Shown: positions 9,533-21,084, counted from the stretch's first letter. The stretch is 64,000 nucleotides of DNA from Massariosphaeria phaeospora (GCA_011032825.1 JAADJZ010000026.1:372001-436000); one strand, 5' to 3'. Translations and numbers: made by a program. Notes: generated by a model not told the origin, from the sequence alone.

Positions 9533-11569
9533 ATGGCGGCTTCCGACTCCAACGCGCCGAGCTCGCCGCTGAGCTCAGTGCCTTCCTCGCCCAGCATCTC
9601 CGGCTCCGACCTCTCGATCCTCTCCCGGTCTCCGTCGCCGCCCACCGACTTCCGCCATCCCTCGTATCCCTCGCCCTCGTCCTCGCAGCGCTCCTCCGCC
9701 AAGACCTCCCCTGCGCCCGACAGCATGCCCTCGCCCCCGCCCAGCAACGACGAGACCCACCCGCGCAAGAAGAGAAAGCTCGCCGATCCCAAGGAGCGCA
9801 CCACGGAGCGGCTCGATCTTACGCGAGACGTCGTCGGCGGCGAGCAGCTGCAGCTTGACCGCCTTTTGAAGGTCCTCCATAAGAAGCGAAAAATCGTCGT
9901 TATTGCAGGCGCAGGCATTTCCGTGTCGGCTGGCATTCCCGACTTCCGTTCCTCGACCGGCCTGTTCAACTCTCTTCGGAAAGACCACAAGCTAAAGTCC
10001 TCTGGCAAGGATCTGTTTGACGCGTCCGTGTACCAGGATGATTCGTCTACGTCGTCATTTCACGACATGGTGCGCTCGTTGTCCGAACAAACCAAATCAG
10101 CACATCCCACCGCCTTCCATCACCTTCTCGCAACCTTGGCGCACGAGGGCCGGCTGCTGCGACTATACACCCAGAACGTTGACGGTATCGATACATCCCT
10201 CGAACCGTTGCAGACCCAGGTGCCTCTGCCCAAAAGAGCCCCATGGCCTAAGACGGTTCAACTGCATGGTGGCCTCGACCACATGGTGTGCTCGAAATGC
10301 CACACCCTGTCCGACCTTGATGCCCAGAAGTTCAACGGTCCCGTGCCACCCGCATGCCCCGAATGCGCCGAGAACGATGTTGTTCGGCAGCTGGCTGAGC
10401 GACGGAGCCACGGTATCGGCCGGCTGCGCCCACGTATGGTGTTGTACAATGAACACAACCCCGACGATGAAGCAATTGGATCATGTGCAAACTCGGATCT
10501 ACGCACTCGGCCAGACGCCATCATCGTTGTCGGAACAACCCTAAAGGTACCCGGCGTGCGCCGTATTGCGCGGGAAATGTGTGCCGTTGTAAGAGATAGA
10601 CGTGACGGTGTGGCGATCTGGATTAACAATGACCCTGAGCCGCTAGGAAAAGATCTAGCCAACAGCTGGGACTTGATCGTCAAGGGTCCTTGTGACGAAG
10701 TCGCGCGACATGCCGCCATGCGGAGATGGAATGACCCCATGGAGTACAAGGAAGTCACAGATGAGCACTTGAGCAAGACTAAGGGAAGCCAGAAAGCTGA
10801 AGTGATAATTGGAACTCCGAAAAAGCCTATAGCCGTCAAGCAAGTTCAAGGTCAAATGCTAACACCGGTCGGGAGTCCACGCATAGCCGCCCAGCCGACG
10901 TTTAAGCGGGAAGTAGTAGAACAACCCTCTACCCCGTCTAAGCGAGGTACAAAACGGAAGTCCCAAGATGCGATGGCAACGTTGATGACGAAGCCCGCAA
11001 AGGCAACCCGAAAGCCTCAAGAGATGAAGCCAAAGAAACCAAGCAACGCGAGGAGTAGAGCGAGAAAGAGCACAAAAAAGGATAGTACGAGCGAGAACGC
11101 AAAGATTACCGATGGATTCAGGGTCTCTAAATCCGCCGTACGGTCATCGGACACGACTGTCAAACCAGGATTCGAGATTAAATCTAACCCATCCAAGTTT
11201 GGCAACCAAGCGCTTTATTCAGCCAGCATCCCTTCTAGCGATACCATAGCGGTCATGCCGAAGCTGAGTTCACCAATCTCGGGACGGAGGGAGGCCAAAG
11301 TCACCCGGGTGAAAAAGGATTTCATGGCAGACATATCTCTGGCGGATGCACGCAACAATTGTCTGCCAGGGCGGCCAGAAGTGGAAGCATTGACTCCAGT
11401 CAAGACACGGTCGCCTTCAGACCAACTACGTGATGAGGAAAGGATTTCCCAACATAGTTACGATGAGTCTACAGACGACTCTCGGCCATCCACAGCCAGC
11501 TCCCAGAGGCACGTAATCGTAAAACCCGATGGAGCCATACCTAGGGACATGGGTGGTCTTCTCAATTAG
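9533..11569 (+). CDS. NAD-dependent histone deacetylase, Hst3/Hst4-like sirtuin
   Basis: Single exon, 678 residues. The N-terminal ~95 residues are Ser/Pro-rich with a basic KKRKL stretch (likely nuclear signal). The sirtuin core follows: GAGISVSAGIPDFRS (126-140), QNVD (214-217), catalytic His245 in QLHGGLDH, zinc cysteines 253, 256, 275 and 278, and VVGTTLKVPG. The insert KDLFDASVYQDDSSTSSFHD is characteristic of the Hst3/Hst4 subgroup, which removes acetyl from H3K56 after S phase. Residues ~390-678 are basic and low in structure, with no recognised domain. Start: the frame is open a little upstream, but the first ATG is at 9533. Assignment to Hst3/4 rather than Sir2 or Hst2 rests on the insert and is an inference. 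Confidence 0.88.
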   Translation: MAASDSNAPSSPLSSVPSSPSISGSDLSILSRSPSPPTDFRHPSYPSPSSSQRSSAKTSPAPDSMPSPPPSNDETHPRKKRKLADPKERTTERLDLTRDVVGGEQLQLDRLLKVLHKKRKIVVIAGAGISVSAGIPDFRSSTGLFNSLRKDHKLKSSGKDLFDASVYQDDSSTSSFHDMVRSLSEQTKSAHPTAFHHLLATLAHEGRLLRLYTQNVDGIDTSLEPLQTQVPLPKRAPWPKTVQLHGGLDHMVCSKCHTLSDLDAQKFNGPVPPACPECAENDVVRQLAERRSHGIGRLRPRMVLYNEHNPDDEAIGSCANSDLRTRPDAIIVVGTTLKVPGVRRIAREMCAVVRDRRDGVAIWINNDPEPLGKDLANSWDLIVKGPCDEVARHAAMRRWNDPMEYKEVTDEHLSKTKGSQKAEVIIGTPKKPIAVKQVQGQMLTPVGSPRIAAQPTFKREVVEQPSTPSKRGTKRKSQDAMATLMTKPAKATRKPQEMKPKKPSNARSRARKSTKKDSTSENAKITDGFRVSKSAVRSSDTTVKPGFEIKSNPSKFGNQALYSASIPSSDTIAVMPKLSSPISGRREAKVTRVKKDFMADISLADARNNCLPGRPEVEALTPVKTRSPSDQLRDEERISQHSYDESTDDSRPSTASSQRHVIVKPDGAIPRDMGGLLN

Positions 11570-12184
11570 TGATTGCATTTTCCGGCGTTAGTGGTAATCT
11601 ATCAGGGCCGACTTGGCTGCAGCGGCAGTCGTGCGCGAACTGCATAGAAGCGTTTGGCGGTCTTCGGACCTTTTTGGCGCAGGAATGGCAGTCTGCATTT
11701 GCATCATATTGTTATCTATCTTCAACTGCATGATACCCGGATCAGAGTATCACGGCACATATCATGTTCTTCATCCTGTTTTTGGGACTTCCCCGCACAA
11801 AGTAATCATGATATCTGCTCGTGTTCATGATAGAAAAGTTTGCGCGAGGTGGACATGGCTCAGTGTATCATAGTGATTATTATATAGCCGCTGGTTCAGG
11901 CGGTAAAGAATATGCGTCGAAGGCAGCCGAATAACTTGTGTCATAATTATCTATCGTGAATCTGACAGTAGACATTCATCAATATCACATTCACAGAACA
12001 CTCACCGTGCGCGTCCAATGGACACGCGTTCCTAGGGTCTTGGCGTTTCTAAGTACTCATTTTGCTCATGACGAGCACCTCTGTCCTTTTCCCCATAACC
12101 TCATTTACCTGTACTCGTGCATTTTCTCTTAATCTTTTCGTATGCCTTGTGATATCCCTTGCGCCATAGTTCACGTTTGTTCGG
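11570..12184. other. Intergenic, sirtuin to PLC-like gene
   Basis: 615 bp between two plus-strand genes. AT-rich, with the sirtuin 3' region and the PLC-like promoter. No coding, RNA or repeat feature seen. Confidence 0.5.
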
Positions 12185-13759
12185 ATGGCGCCGCTGCTGA
12201 TTGTCCGTAATCTCACGGCTTCTTCCATCTCGTTGAAAAGCATCGAAAATTTCGAAGACCCAAACGTTCAACAGTCCAAAGCAGGTACTTTTCCTTTTAG
12301 CTCAAGAAACACCACATCACTAGCTCCATCGGCGCCCAAACTCGGTCAACATGCTCAGACGCACAAACAGCGCATACTGGACATCCGGCTTCTACCATTT
12401 GAGGCGTTCACCTTGAATGCTCAAAGTGGACTGCATAGCGAGAATGAACCATTCAGAGTCGAATCAAATATGACGCTTCGGTTGACAATCGAACTCGCTG
12501 AAGGCGAGCGTTATCGAATCGACTCAAATCCCACGTACACGCAAAAGGCTTCTCACGCATTTGTGCCGTTGACACCAAATCCGTCAGGCAGCTGCACAGC
12601 CCTGTATCATCCAGCACATCCAATATCACACCTCACTATACACACCAACCATTCCCTCGATCTGTCCAAATGGATGTCAGGCCTACCATCTACGCTCCCA
12701 CTCTCAGCAATAAGTATACCGGGAACCCACAACTCTCACACGCACTACCGCGCCCTGCCTTCTGTACGGTGCCAAGTAGTCTCTATCAAAGCCCAGCTGG
12801 AGAACGGCATACGATTCCTCGACATCCGCGTCCAGCCCGCAGACGCCACGGACACCAGCAAGAAGGACCTGTACCTCGTGCACGGCGCATTTCCTATAAG
12901 TCTCACCGGGACCAAGTACCTCGAACCGGTCCTCCAAACCTGCTACGACTTCCTCGAACAGCACCCCTCCGAGACCATTCTCGTCTCGCTGAAAAGAGAA
13001 GGCGTGGGCAGTGCCACAGACGCGCATCTCGCGCAGGTCCTGGATCAACACTACATCGCGCCCAACGCCTCGAAATGGCACATCGGCCCCTCCATCCCCT
13101 ACCTCAGCGCCGTTCGCGGCAAACTTGTTCTCGTGCGCCGCTACGCCCAGTCTCCGTCTCCATCTTCATCTCCATCTCTATCCACCACCCCAACCCCAGG
13201 CCTCGACGCCACCACCTGGCCCCACAACACCACCCACGCCACCCACGGCCCCTTCAGCATCCAAGACTTCTGCGAGATCACCTCCGCCGCGACCATCACG
13301 CAAAAGGTCACCCACATCAACACGCACCTGGTGCGCGCCGCCGCCAGCACGGCCTTCATCCCGGGCCTCAACACTGACGCCACGTACCCCATCCCGCCGG
13401 GCCCGCTGTTCCTCAATTTCCTGTCCGGCAGCAACTTCTGGCGCGCCGAGTGCTGGCCCGATCGCGTGGCGCGCGTGGTGAATCGCGGGTTGGAGGAGTG
13501 GCTCTGCATGGGGCATCATTTGGAGGCGCCGTTGGTGGGGGTGGGGTGTCCGGCGAGGGAGAGTGGTGGGGATGAAAATGGGGATGGGGATGAGAATGGG
13601 CTGGTTGGCGAGGCAGCAGTGAGAAAGGCGGGGAGTGGGGACGGCGGGACGGGCGTCGTCGTCATGGACTGCGTAGGAGAAGGTGGGGACTGGGATCTAG
13701 TGAGGCTGATTGTGGGGATGAACATGGGCGTGCGGTTGAAGATGGATGGAATGCCGTGA
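12185..13759 (+). CDS. PLC-like phosphodiesterase with PI-PLC X-type domain
   Basis: Single exon, 524 residues. No signal peptide; the first ~160 residues are a beta-rich region with no recognised family. The PLC-like TIM barrel starts near 165: ISIPGTHNSHTHY (general acid/base His182), NGIRFLDIRV (Asp213, Arg215), and LYLVHGAF (second His, His233). These match the two-histidine active site of bacterial-type phosphatidylinositol phospholipase C, which cleaves PI or GPI lipids without calcium. A low-complexity Ser/Pro/Thr insert (about 320-345) and a Gly/Asp/Glu-rich insert (about 455-490) sit in loops. Substrate is unknown. GTGACGTGACGTGACGTGAG overlaps the stop codon. Confidence 0.82.
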   Translation: MAPLLIVRNLTASSISLKSIENFEDPNVQQSKAGTFPFSSRNTTSLAPSAPKLGQHAQTHKQRILDIRLLPFEAFTLNAQSGLHSENEPFRVESNMTLRLTIELAEGERYRIDSNPTYTQKASHAFVPLTPNPSGSCTALYHPAHPISHLTIHTNHSLDLSKWMSGLPSTLPLSAISIPGTHNSHTHYRALPSVRCQVVSIKAQLENGIRFLDIRVQPADATDTSKKDLYLVHGAFPISLTGTKYLEPVLQTCYDFLEQHPSETILVSLKREGVGSATDAHLAQVLDQHYIAPNASKWHIGPSIPYLSAVRGKLVLVRRYAQSPSPSSSPSLSTTPTPGLDATTWPHNTTHATHGPFSIQDFCEITSAATITQKVTHINTHLVRAAASTAFIPGLNTDATYPIPPGPLFLNFLSGSNFWRAECWPDRVARVVNRGLEEWLCMGHHLEAPLVGVGCPARESGGDENGDGDENGLVGEAAVRKAGSGDGGTGVVVMDCVGEGGDWDLVRLIVGMNMGVRLKMDGMP

Positions 13760-14400
13760 CGTGACGTGACGTGAGGCGAGTGGAGAATCAGCAATCTTGT
13801 TGAAATAATGACTGTAACGTTACCTATACACCCACCCACACCCACAACGAACAATACAAGTAAGGAATTATAGTGGTGTGCTAGATACAGCCAGCGACTT
13901 CGTGGGCACATATACTAGCAAAGTACCTCTTCTGATCTCTGCCCAAAAGAAACCGCCACATACTAAGTAAGTATCAAAACCACCCCCGTGCATTAATTCG
14001 TGTCCGCTAATACGCGCACCTCAACTAGGTGGTACACTCCCACACTCCCACACCTTCCTTATAAGTTTCATAGTACATTTACATTACCCAGTATACTAGC
14101 TACAGCAAGGCTTTGTAAAGAGAAAAGTAGCCTATCTAGCCATTGCTACAATTTCTTATGCTGTCAAGAGCGTTGCCTAAAGGCTATCTTACATCGGACA
14201 CGAATCAATGCACGGGGCCGAGACCAACAAACTAACGTAATAAAGCCCCCGTGGTATCTATCGTATCCGCATCCAAGCGTGCAACAAACGATCGAGCTAT
14301 CTATCCGCAAAAGCAAGCGAAGCTCCCGCGGTTCAAAACCCGTCATAGATAAAGAAAATGTGATTCTATCTAGCATTAAAACAAATATCCCGTCGTCGGC
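13760..14400. other. Convergent intergenic region
   Basis: 641 bp between the 3' ends of the PLC-like and rhodopsin-like genes. Three tandem TGACG units directly follow the PLC stop codon. Short ORFs here show no domains. Nothing else seen. Confidence 0.5.
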
Positions 14401-16068
14401 CTACCGCTTCGCCGGCCCCCTCAGCTCCTCCATAATCCACTCTTCACTCCCCCCATCGCCCCTATCCTTTGCCATTCCCATTCCCACGCCCCGACCCACC
14501 CCCCTCTCAAAATCATCGCCCCTCACCTCCACCACCTGATCCACCGCAATGGCATTCCGCGGCACCCCCGGATCCACACACCCCCCACTCGCGCTCCCCC
14601 ACGCGAAATTGCGCTGCTCTTTGCCCGCTCGCTCAGGATCCATAGTTTCCAGCGAAACGGCGTGGTCGAGTTTCTTCTCGGCATCGCCGCTGCCGTTGCG
14701 GCTTTGGCTGTTGTTGTCGTTGTGGTGGTTGGAGGCGTCGTCGGTGAGCGGCTGGAAGGCAAAGGCTTCGGCGGGCAGGGTGGAGCGGCGGGTGCGGCCG
14801 TCGTAGGTGAGCGGGTGGCGGCCGGACCGGTTGCTGGATTTGTACGTGTTGGGGAAGAGGCGCGGGAAGAGGGTGCCGACGACGGGTTTGACGCCTGAGA
14901 GGCAGCCGCAGATGATGCCGAGGTTCATTTCGATGGTGACGACGGCGTAGATGACGGCGGCGTGCCCTGGAGGGTCATTAGCTGTGAGTTATTCGGCTTT
15001 GTTGTTTTAGAAGGACGCGCACTTACATAGTAGATCGTTGGAGTCGAAGTATACTTTGAGATAGTACATTCTACGCGTTGGTTAGTTTCGTTTGGAGTGG
15101 TTGGAGGGTAAGGATTTATGCGCGTACCGGCATATACCTGCGACGCAGACTATGCTTCCGACCGCGAAGATTACAATGAGCCCGACGCGTTGCTTGAGTG
15201 GCAGCTGGAGACTCCAAAGCTCTCTCGTTGGCCACCTGTTTCTGCTTAGCACCATTTCGAATAGAAGGGTAGAATAACCTTACAGGAAGACAAGGAAGTC
15301 GCTAAAGCTGTTGAGGGCTGCTATTGAAATGAGCGTTACGCGAAGATTGATGCAATCGTGTTTCACTGAGTGATCCCAGTAGCCACGGATTGGTGTACAT
15401 CTAGACAGAATAAGCTGGACCACACATTACTATCACAGATATAGACTTACTGGAACAACATGAGAAAGATGCAGGTGCCTGTATATAGCGTCACAAACGT
15501 GCTAAGCAAGTAGCAGAAGATCTTATTGGCCCTCGAGGGGAACAATCGCAAGTATGTTAGACATAGAGATATCTTTGTAAGTGAACAGGTGAGTGGGAAG
15601 AAGAAATCCACGGCGAACGCCATCTACAATATCGCGTAAGCATGTCAAGCCTAATTGAAGAAGCGACTGGATTACAGGAGACGCAAAATACCTTGCTGTA
15701 TGGTGGACCCCATTCCAGCTTCTGGTCCCAGACATGCCGCCCGAGGCCGTAATTGAGTGATGCCATTGCCATGACAGACACGGGAATGGAGCATATCTGA
15801 GTCTATTTAGAAAAGTATTGCAAGAATCAAGTAGCGATAGTCTTACCGCTGCCACAAGCATGATCCAGTCATCGGCCCACAGAGGTTGTCGAAGTATACG
15901 TTTGCTATAGAACCGTGCACCAGTGAAGGCGACGGCAAGGAGCAGGGTCGGGGCGGTGAGCCAAAGAACCGTTGCGCGTTGTGTCTCAGGGTTTTCGAAA
16001 TTCGCTGCAGGCCAGCCGGCCATTTCTTCGGCCTTTGCGGTCTCCCTATCTAGTTGTGACCAGTCCAT
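14401..16068 (-). CDS. Fungal rhodopsin-like / Pth11-related seven-helix membrane protein
   Basis: Seven exons on the minus strand: 16068-15847, 15802-15692, 15623-15451, 15400-15284, 15241-15128, 15070-15027 and 14966-14401; introns 42-68 nt; 448 residues. All seven joins keep frame and rebuild the family pattern: first helix near TVLWLTAPTLLLAVAFTGA, WADDWIML (the ADDW motif of this family), YGLGRHVWD, a KISLCLTYLRLF helix, CTPIRGYWDHS, AALNSFSDFLVFL, and the last helix EMNLGIICGCLSGVKPVV. The C-terminal ~150 residues are a polar cytosolic tail rich in Asn, Gly and acids. The family (PF20684, satratoxin SC10/Pth11-like) includes putative surface receptors; no ligand is known. The exon of 44 nt (15027-15070) is short but needed for frame. 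Confidence 0.85.
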
Positions 16069-17698
16069 GGATTCGGCAGACGTAATGTCCCCTGAGATTT
16101 TGCCGGGGCGTAAAGTTGAAGAACGAAGGAGAAAACGGCAACAACGTTGGTGTTTAGGATATAAGGTTACCTTCCCATATAAGAGAGATTGGAATTCGTG
16201 CCGTGCTGGATGATATTAAAGAGAGCGCACTGTAATATACTGGGTGGATGGTTGGTTGCATGTTGGTACTTCCTCTAGGATTACTACATGGATGCACCAC
16301 GCACCGACTCTGAACCTGTTCCCAGTATTACCAAGACGCTACTCCATGCCGTGTGTTGTTGATAGGGACAATAATTCCTTATCCTCACGTATAGGGAGCC
16401 AGTCCAGGAACGAGTAGCTTAGCCTTGCGGTAGATCTTAGAAAGTCCCGGATCGGGCGTCTGGGGGTTGGGTTGCGCCAAACCACACGGAGCATGCTGCG
16501 CGTCTTCCATGCGAGAGTGTAACATCTGGCAGAAATCGTGGATCTCGCAGCCACTGAAGGCATTAGTAGAGTTGAATCCGCTGTAAGCTACGAAGTAAAG
16601 ATTGGTAGTCGTGAAGGCTGTTGTTCCGTTGTACTCTTAGACGAAACAACCTAGGAGTCAGATAATTGTACAGAGTATGAAGTGAAGCCTGAGGAAAGCA
16701 TACTGAACCTCACCAACTCTGCAGCTTGTTCTACTCTATACGAACAGTTGCGATGACATTCGCCTAGCCGCGGTACAACGCTAGTTGCCATGAACAAAAT
16801 CTCCGGTCCCTTGGTGGTGCCAAGTGTGAAGGAGCAATTCAAGGGTTCAACCAACTTTTAGTACTCGAGGAATTGAGCATGGTTCAGATGCGTGTAGGTG
16901 TGCGCACTCTGCGCGTCACGAGTGGAGACCCTTCCGCGGGAATCCCCGACCCGTTGCTCTTGTACGTATGTTTTGGTGGCACGAGGATTAAGTGGATTCA
17001 GTACGTGTCGTGGTCGCTGGCTCGGATCGCAGCTCAAGTCTCTCCATCGTATCTTACGCTGGGCTTTGCGGAGCGAGAGTGAGCCATCGTTGGTGATCGG
17101 AGAACGCGATGTGCGGATTGCGGATTGCGAGATTTGGCCGACAAGCAGGACGACCAAGAGCGCCCACTCGATGCCAATGTGAATGGTGCCGTGATGGTTG
17201 ACCTGGGCACTGGGCAGAGGCACAAGAGGTTTCCAAGAGCCAAGATGCCAAGTGGTTCATGCGCAGCCACTCTCCACGGCGTATTCGCGCCACATGTTGG
17301 GACACATGTTGGTGAAACTATATCAATGCCACCTAGATGTAGTTTCAAGCATATCATAGCTATAATAAGGGTTTTCAAGATGATGAAACGAACCTTTCAC
17401 TATTTGCTAGAATACTTGCACCTCTAGCAGTAGCGTGCGAGAAGCCTGTACGGACGATTTAGGTATCCTTATGCGAGTTAACTTTCCGAATACTTGGCTT
17501 TCAGCCAAGTATCCCTGATCCTCTTGATCGTACCTCTCAACTGACATGATTGTAGCCCGTGAAGTGACCAACCAGGTCTCTTAGGCCAGCCGCGAACTGC
17601 CAATCACAGCGCACAACCCACTGTCCCGCGCAACTGTCTGAACTCTATACCATCTTTTGCAAAGACGGTCCCAGTCATGTCATCCACTATCGACCGTC
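16069..17698. other. Intergenic, 1.6 kb upstream of rhodopsin-like gene
   Basis: Between two minus-strand genes. Several ORFs of 70-120 codons (for example minus 16858-17223 and 17034-17378) overlap each other and show no domain or codon bias, so I do not call genes. No repeat or RNA gene seen. Confidence 0.45.
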
Positions 17699-18190
17699 TT
17701 AGATACCGGATTTTCCAGCACCCAGAGCGTTCGCGGCTTTGACGATGACACGGAGGCAAAGACCGGTGCCAGCAGCCCACAGACCGGTGCGAACCACAGT
17801 CAATCCTTGGGTCCTGTGCGTGAGGTAAACCGACGTGTACACAAGGCGTGTGGCCAGGAACAGTCCGGCGAATCCCGTCAAGCCGCTTAGACCCTCCCTC
17901 TTAAGGCCCGCCATATTTCCAAGGATGACAGCAGTGGCGAAGAGGGGGAGGTTTTCCATTCCATTGGCGTGGCAGGCTTCGGCGCGTTCGTACTTGGCGT
18001 AGCTATCGGCATCGAGCCCGTCCTTGAGTTTGGACTTCAATTCGCTCGATCGCGGATTACGGTTGTCCCACTCCAGAAGCTTGCCTTGACTTGCAACTTC
18101 TATGGCGTAGAGGTGCGGCCATATGGAGAGCATGTAGTAGGCGGGGACGGCGAGGATGGAAAGGTTGTAGGCGTCGATGAAGGAAGTCAT
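17699..18190 (-). CDS. MAPEG-family membrane protein
   Basis: 163 residues from the ATG at 18190; no intron. Four hydrophobic segments: NLSILAVPAYYMLSIWPHLY, LPLFATAVILGNMAGL, LTGFAGLFLATRLVYTSVYL and a last one near LWAAGTGLCLRVIVKAANAL. RAEACHANGMENLPLFA is the characteristic MAPEG loop (A-x-N-x-x-E-x-x-P). The family covers membrane glutathione transferases and eicosanoid enzymes; fungal members are uncharacterised in most cases and may use glutathione. The frame stays open to 18436 upstream, but the extra residues are Ser-rich and non-hydrophobic, so the start at MTSFIDAYNL is preferred. Confidence 0.85.
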   Translation of the reverse strand: MTSFIDAYNLSILAVPAYYMLSIWPHLYAIEVASQGKLLEWDNRNPRSSELKSKLKDGLDADSYAKYERAEACHANGMENLPLFATAVILGNMAGLKREGLSGLTGFAGLFLATRLVYTSVYLTHRTQGLTVVRTGLWAAGTGLCLRVIVKAANALGAGKSGI

Positions 18191-19064
18191 AGCTGTGGAT
18201 GTGTTCGTGCAGCTGCGAAGTCGCAATTGATATCGGATAACAAAGCTGACGAAGTGTGGTGAGGCGAGAATTGAGGAGTGGGCTCTTTTGAGAGAGGTGA
18301 AAGGAAGCAAAGGTGTTGAGACGAGAGCAGACGAAGCGGACTCTTTTGAAAGGCGAAAGGAAACAGAGGTGCGATGAGACGTGCCTGCCTCACATGGCAA
18401 CGTATACTCGGTCTGATGCCATGCCGAGTTCGTCACTGTGTCGCTCTTACCATCCCATACACGTTGGGGAGAGTCGCACCTGCACTACTTGCCAGAGGCA
18501 TCACAGCACTCACGCAGCACGCTTCGCACATGAAGCGTTCTGCTCTGAGAGACTCCACAAAACGGCTACCCATTCAGCGTACGCTGGAACAAAACGAGGC
18601 TCCGCTTGAGCTGCTCGCGCAAACGTTCTCATGAAGCGTTGTGGACTGAGGCATGAGGCATGGTACGATTTCGGCGTCTGCTGTCGGGTTTACGCGCGGT
18701 GTCTAGTCCGTTTTCGGACTAGACTCAGCACCACTTCAACCACCCGCAATGCCATATCCGACCCCTTCGACTCTTACCTACGCTTTGTATCGATCAGCGC
18801 CTCGAATAACTGCACATTTCGGAATCATGTCGTACAGCCAGATGCACCTGGAGAGGAGCCTACCTCAGAGTGAGACATCCTGCTTAGGCAAGGTCTCGCG
18901 TGACCAACCCCATGGGAGACGCGGGCATGTCTTAGTAGAACACGAGCTCGCATCACCGGGACTTTTGACTAGATCTATGCCATCAAGCAAAGCCTACCCA
19001 AGTCTCGCACTCCGATATCACCAAACTTCCCTTCAAAGCAAATCAAACTCTCCGTTTGAAAGCA
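18191..19064. promoter_or_regulatory. Divergent intergenic region, MAPEG / CorA-like
   Basis: 874 bp holding promoters of both genes. A CT/AG-rich purine stretch at 18250-18370 lies just upstream of the MAPEG start. ORFs here have no recognised domain. Confidence 0.45.
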
Positions 19065-21084
19065 ATGGAGGGCTCCTTTCAACCTTCTCCTCCGTCCCAG
19101 GAGTTGCCAGCATACTACTATGATACAAAAGACGAGGCCATCACAGCAGCATTCCAGGATTTTGATTTGGAGCGAAACTTTGAGCTGTTTGACAGGCAGA
19201 CTCGCAATCCCAACAGCACGAACTTCTGCATGGATTTTGGCGACAACGACGCATGGTGTGCCTTCGACCTCGGCGCTGATTCGTACTCCCGACTACTCCA
19301 GACACCGCGGCCGCCAAACCTACATACGCGATGGATCAACCTGTGGTTGCCATATACTCAAAAAGACACTCTCCATGCTCTAGGAAAGCACTACGACTTC
19401 TCTCCCCGACTGCTAGGCTTGATGTGCTCGGACCCCGTGCCACCAAAGCGCAAGCCCCTTCAAGGAAATAAGAGTTCGGCAACTCTCCGCTCTCGCTTCT
19501 CCAATAGGTCACGGAAATCAGGAAAATCAAACAGCTCAAGACAGCATGCGCTCGACTCGGAAAGCAGTATTGGCATGACGGAGATGATGCACTCAACACA
19601 GCTGGAGATGGTGCGAGACCTAAGTCACTACCATATCGTAGATGATGTCTGGCACTGGTCCAGCGTTGACTGGGGTCGCCGATGTAAGTTTACTGTTCTC
19701 TGAGTGCTGGTTCTAAGCTCACAATTGCTAGTCGTATGCCTAGGCTACAACTCTCTACACAACGTCCACACCAACAAACCCAGTGATCACGACGACGACC
19801 CCGATACGAACAGAGACACACCGCACGGGCAACGCGTCTGGAACTGGCTTCTTCTCTGCGAGGACAAGACGGTCATCACCATCGCCGAAGACCCATTTCC
19901 ATTCAGCGAGGGCACCTTACGCCCTCACGAACTGAAAACGCTTTATACTACGCGGAGAAACCTTGTTAGCGTTTTTCGCCAGCTTACAAAGGCCCCGACA
20001 CCGCTGCGAGAGCACTCGCTCAACATGCTTCCCATCCGCCACCGAATCGGCGACAGCGAAGAGGAAACGGCCCACCGTCCGTCTGACGCACCCGGACTGC
20101 TCTTCTACTACCTGTTCGAGGACTGGTTCACCACATACAGCCTCGTCACGCGGCGCGACCATGGCTATGCCGCCGAACTGGACAGACTCGTACGTACCCC
20201 AACCATCCGTCCCCGAACACCTCGCCCCTCAAGCTAAGCTAAGCTAAGCTAACGTCCGTCCCCCCCTACAGCGCCGCGAAATGCTCGTCCAAGCCAACCT
20301 CACCCACGTCGACCAACTACACCACATCGGCTGCCAGCTCTCGGTCCTCAAGCGCGTCTACCAAAGCTACGAGCTGATCATCGAGCGCGTGCTGAAGAAG
20401 CAAGAAGCGACGCTCGCGTCGCTCAAGAACTCGCGCATCCTGTCGGCCGCCGACTCGCTCGCCTCGTCGCTGCCGCACATAGCCGTGCCCGAAGCCGACA
20501 GCCTGCTCGGCGTGTCGCTCAGCTCGGCGGCGCGCGCGCGCTTCGAGCGCCTCAAAGACAGGATTAAGCTGTATGCGCTGAGCGAGATCCAGGAGTGCAT
20601 TGACCAGAAGGAGTCGCTCGTCATGATGGTGCGTTTTCTCCCTTCCGTCCCATGTTTCCCCTTGATATGTTGTTCCTTTGCCCGTCTTTCTTGCTAGCTA
20701 GCTAGCTAACCGACGACTGACTCCCTCCCCCCGCAGAACTTTAACCTCATCGCCATCAAAGAGTCCTTCAGCGTCGAGCGCCTCACGCGCATCACGCTGC
20801 TGCTCGCCAAAGTCACCATCGTCTTCATCCCCGTGACGCTCATGACAGGCTACTTCAGCATCCAGTTCGCGGGCGTCGAGTTCCGCGTCAAGAGCTACTG
20901 GTGGGCGTTTGGCCTCGTCATGGGCGTGAGCTTGCTGTTGGTTTTGCTGTTTAGTGCGTCGAGCGGCAGCTTCGAGAGCAAGATTGTTGTAAGGCCGTGG
21001 AGTCGCGTTATGGTGGATTTGTCGAAGAGGTGGTTGGTGCGGAGAAGGCAGAGGGGGGGTGGCGGTGAGGAGAAGGCGTGTTGA
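19065..21084 (+). CDS. CorA-like divalent cation transporter
   Basis: Four exons, 19065-19683, 19732-20189, 20272-20628 and 20737-21084; 593 residues. The long soluble N-terminus is typical of fungal CorA-like proteins: LVTRRDHGYAAELD is followed by the helical LTHVDQLHHIGCQLSVLKRV and NFNLIAIKESFSVERLTRIT segments that form the funnel. Two membrane helices close the protein, ITLLLAKVTIVFIPVTLMTGYF and YWWAFGLVMGVSLLLVLLF. The first ends in TGYFSIQF, where classical CorA has GMN; such YFS/YFG variants are common in fungal relatives and their ion is not settled. Residues ~140-170 are a basic Ser-rich linker. Introns 2 and 3 contain tandem GCTAA/GCTA repeats. The ATG at 19065 follows a short open frame without another ATG. 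Confidence 0.85.
20231..20252 (+). repeat. Tandem AAGCT repeat inside CorA-like intron 2
   Basis: Four AAGCT units followed by AA, about 20 bp before the acceptor CCTACAG. Each unit contains GCTAA, close to a branch-site sequence. Confidence 0.8.
20693..20710 (+). repeat. Tandem GCTA repeat inside CorA-like intron 3
   Basis: Four GCTA units ending in GCTAAC, 26 bp before the acceptor CCGCAG; the last unit supplies a perfect CTAAC branch site. Confidence 0.8.

Noticed and set aside
14331..14345. GGTTCAAAACC resembling a tRNA B box
   Set aside because: No paired T stem, A box or acceptor stem around it.
16858..17378. Overlapping minus-strand ORFs with one hydrophobic stretch
   Set aside because: Two frames compete, no codon bias, no splice partner and no recognised family.
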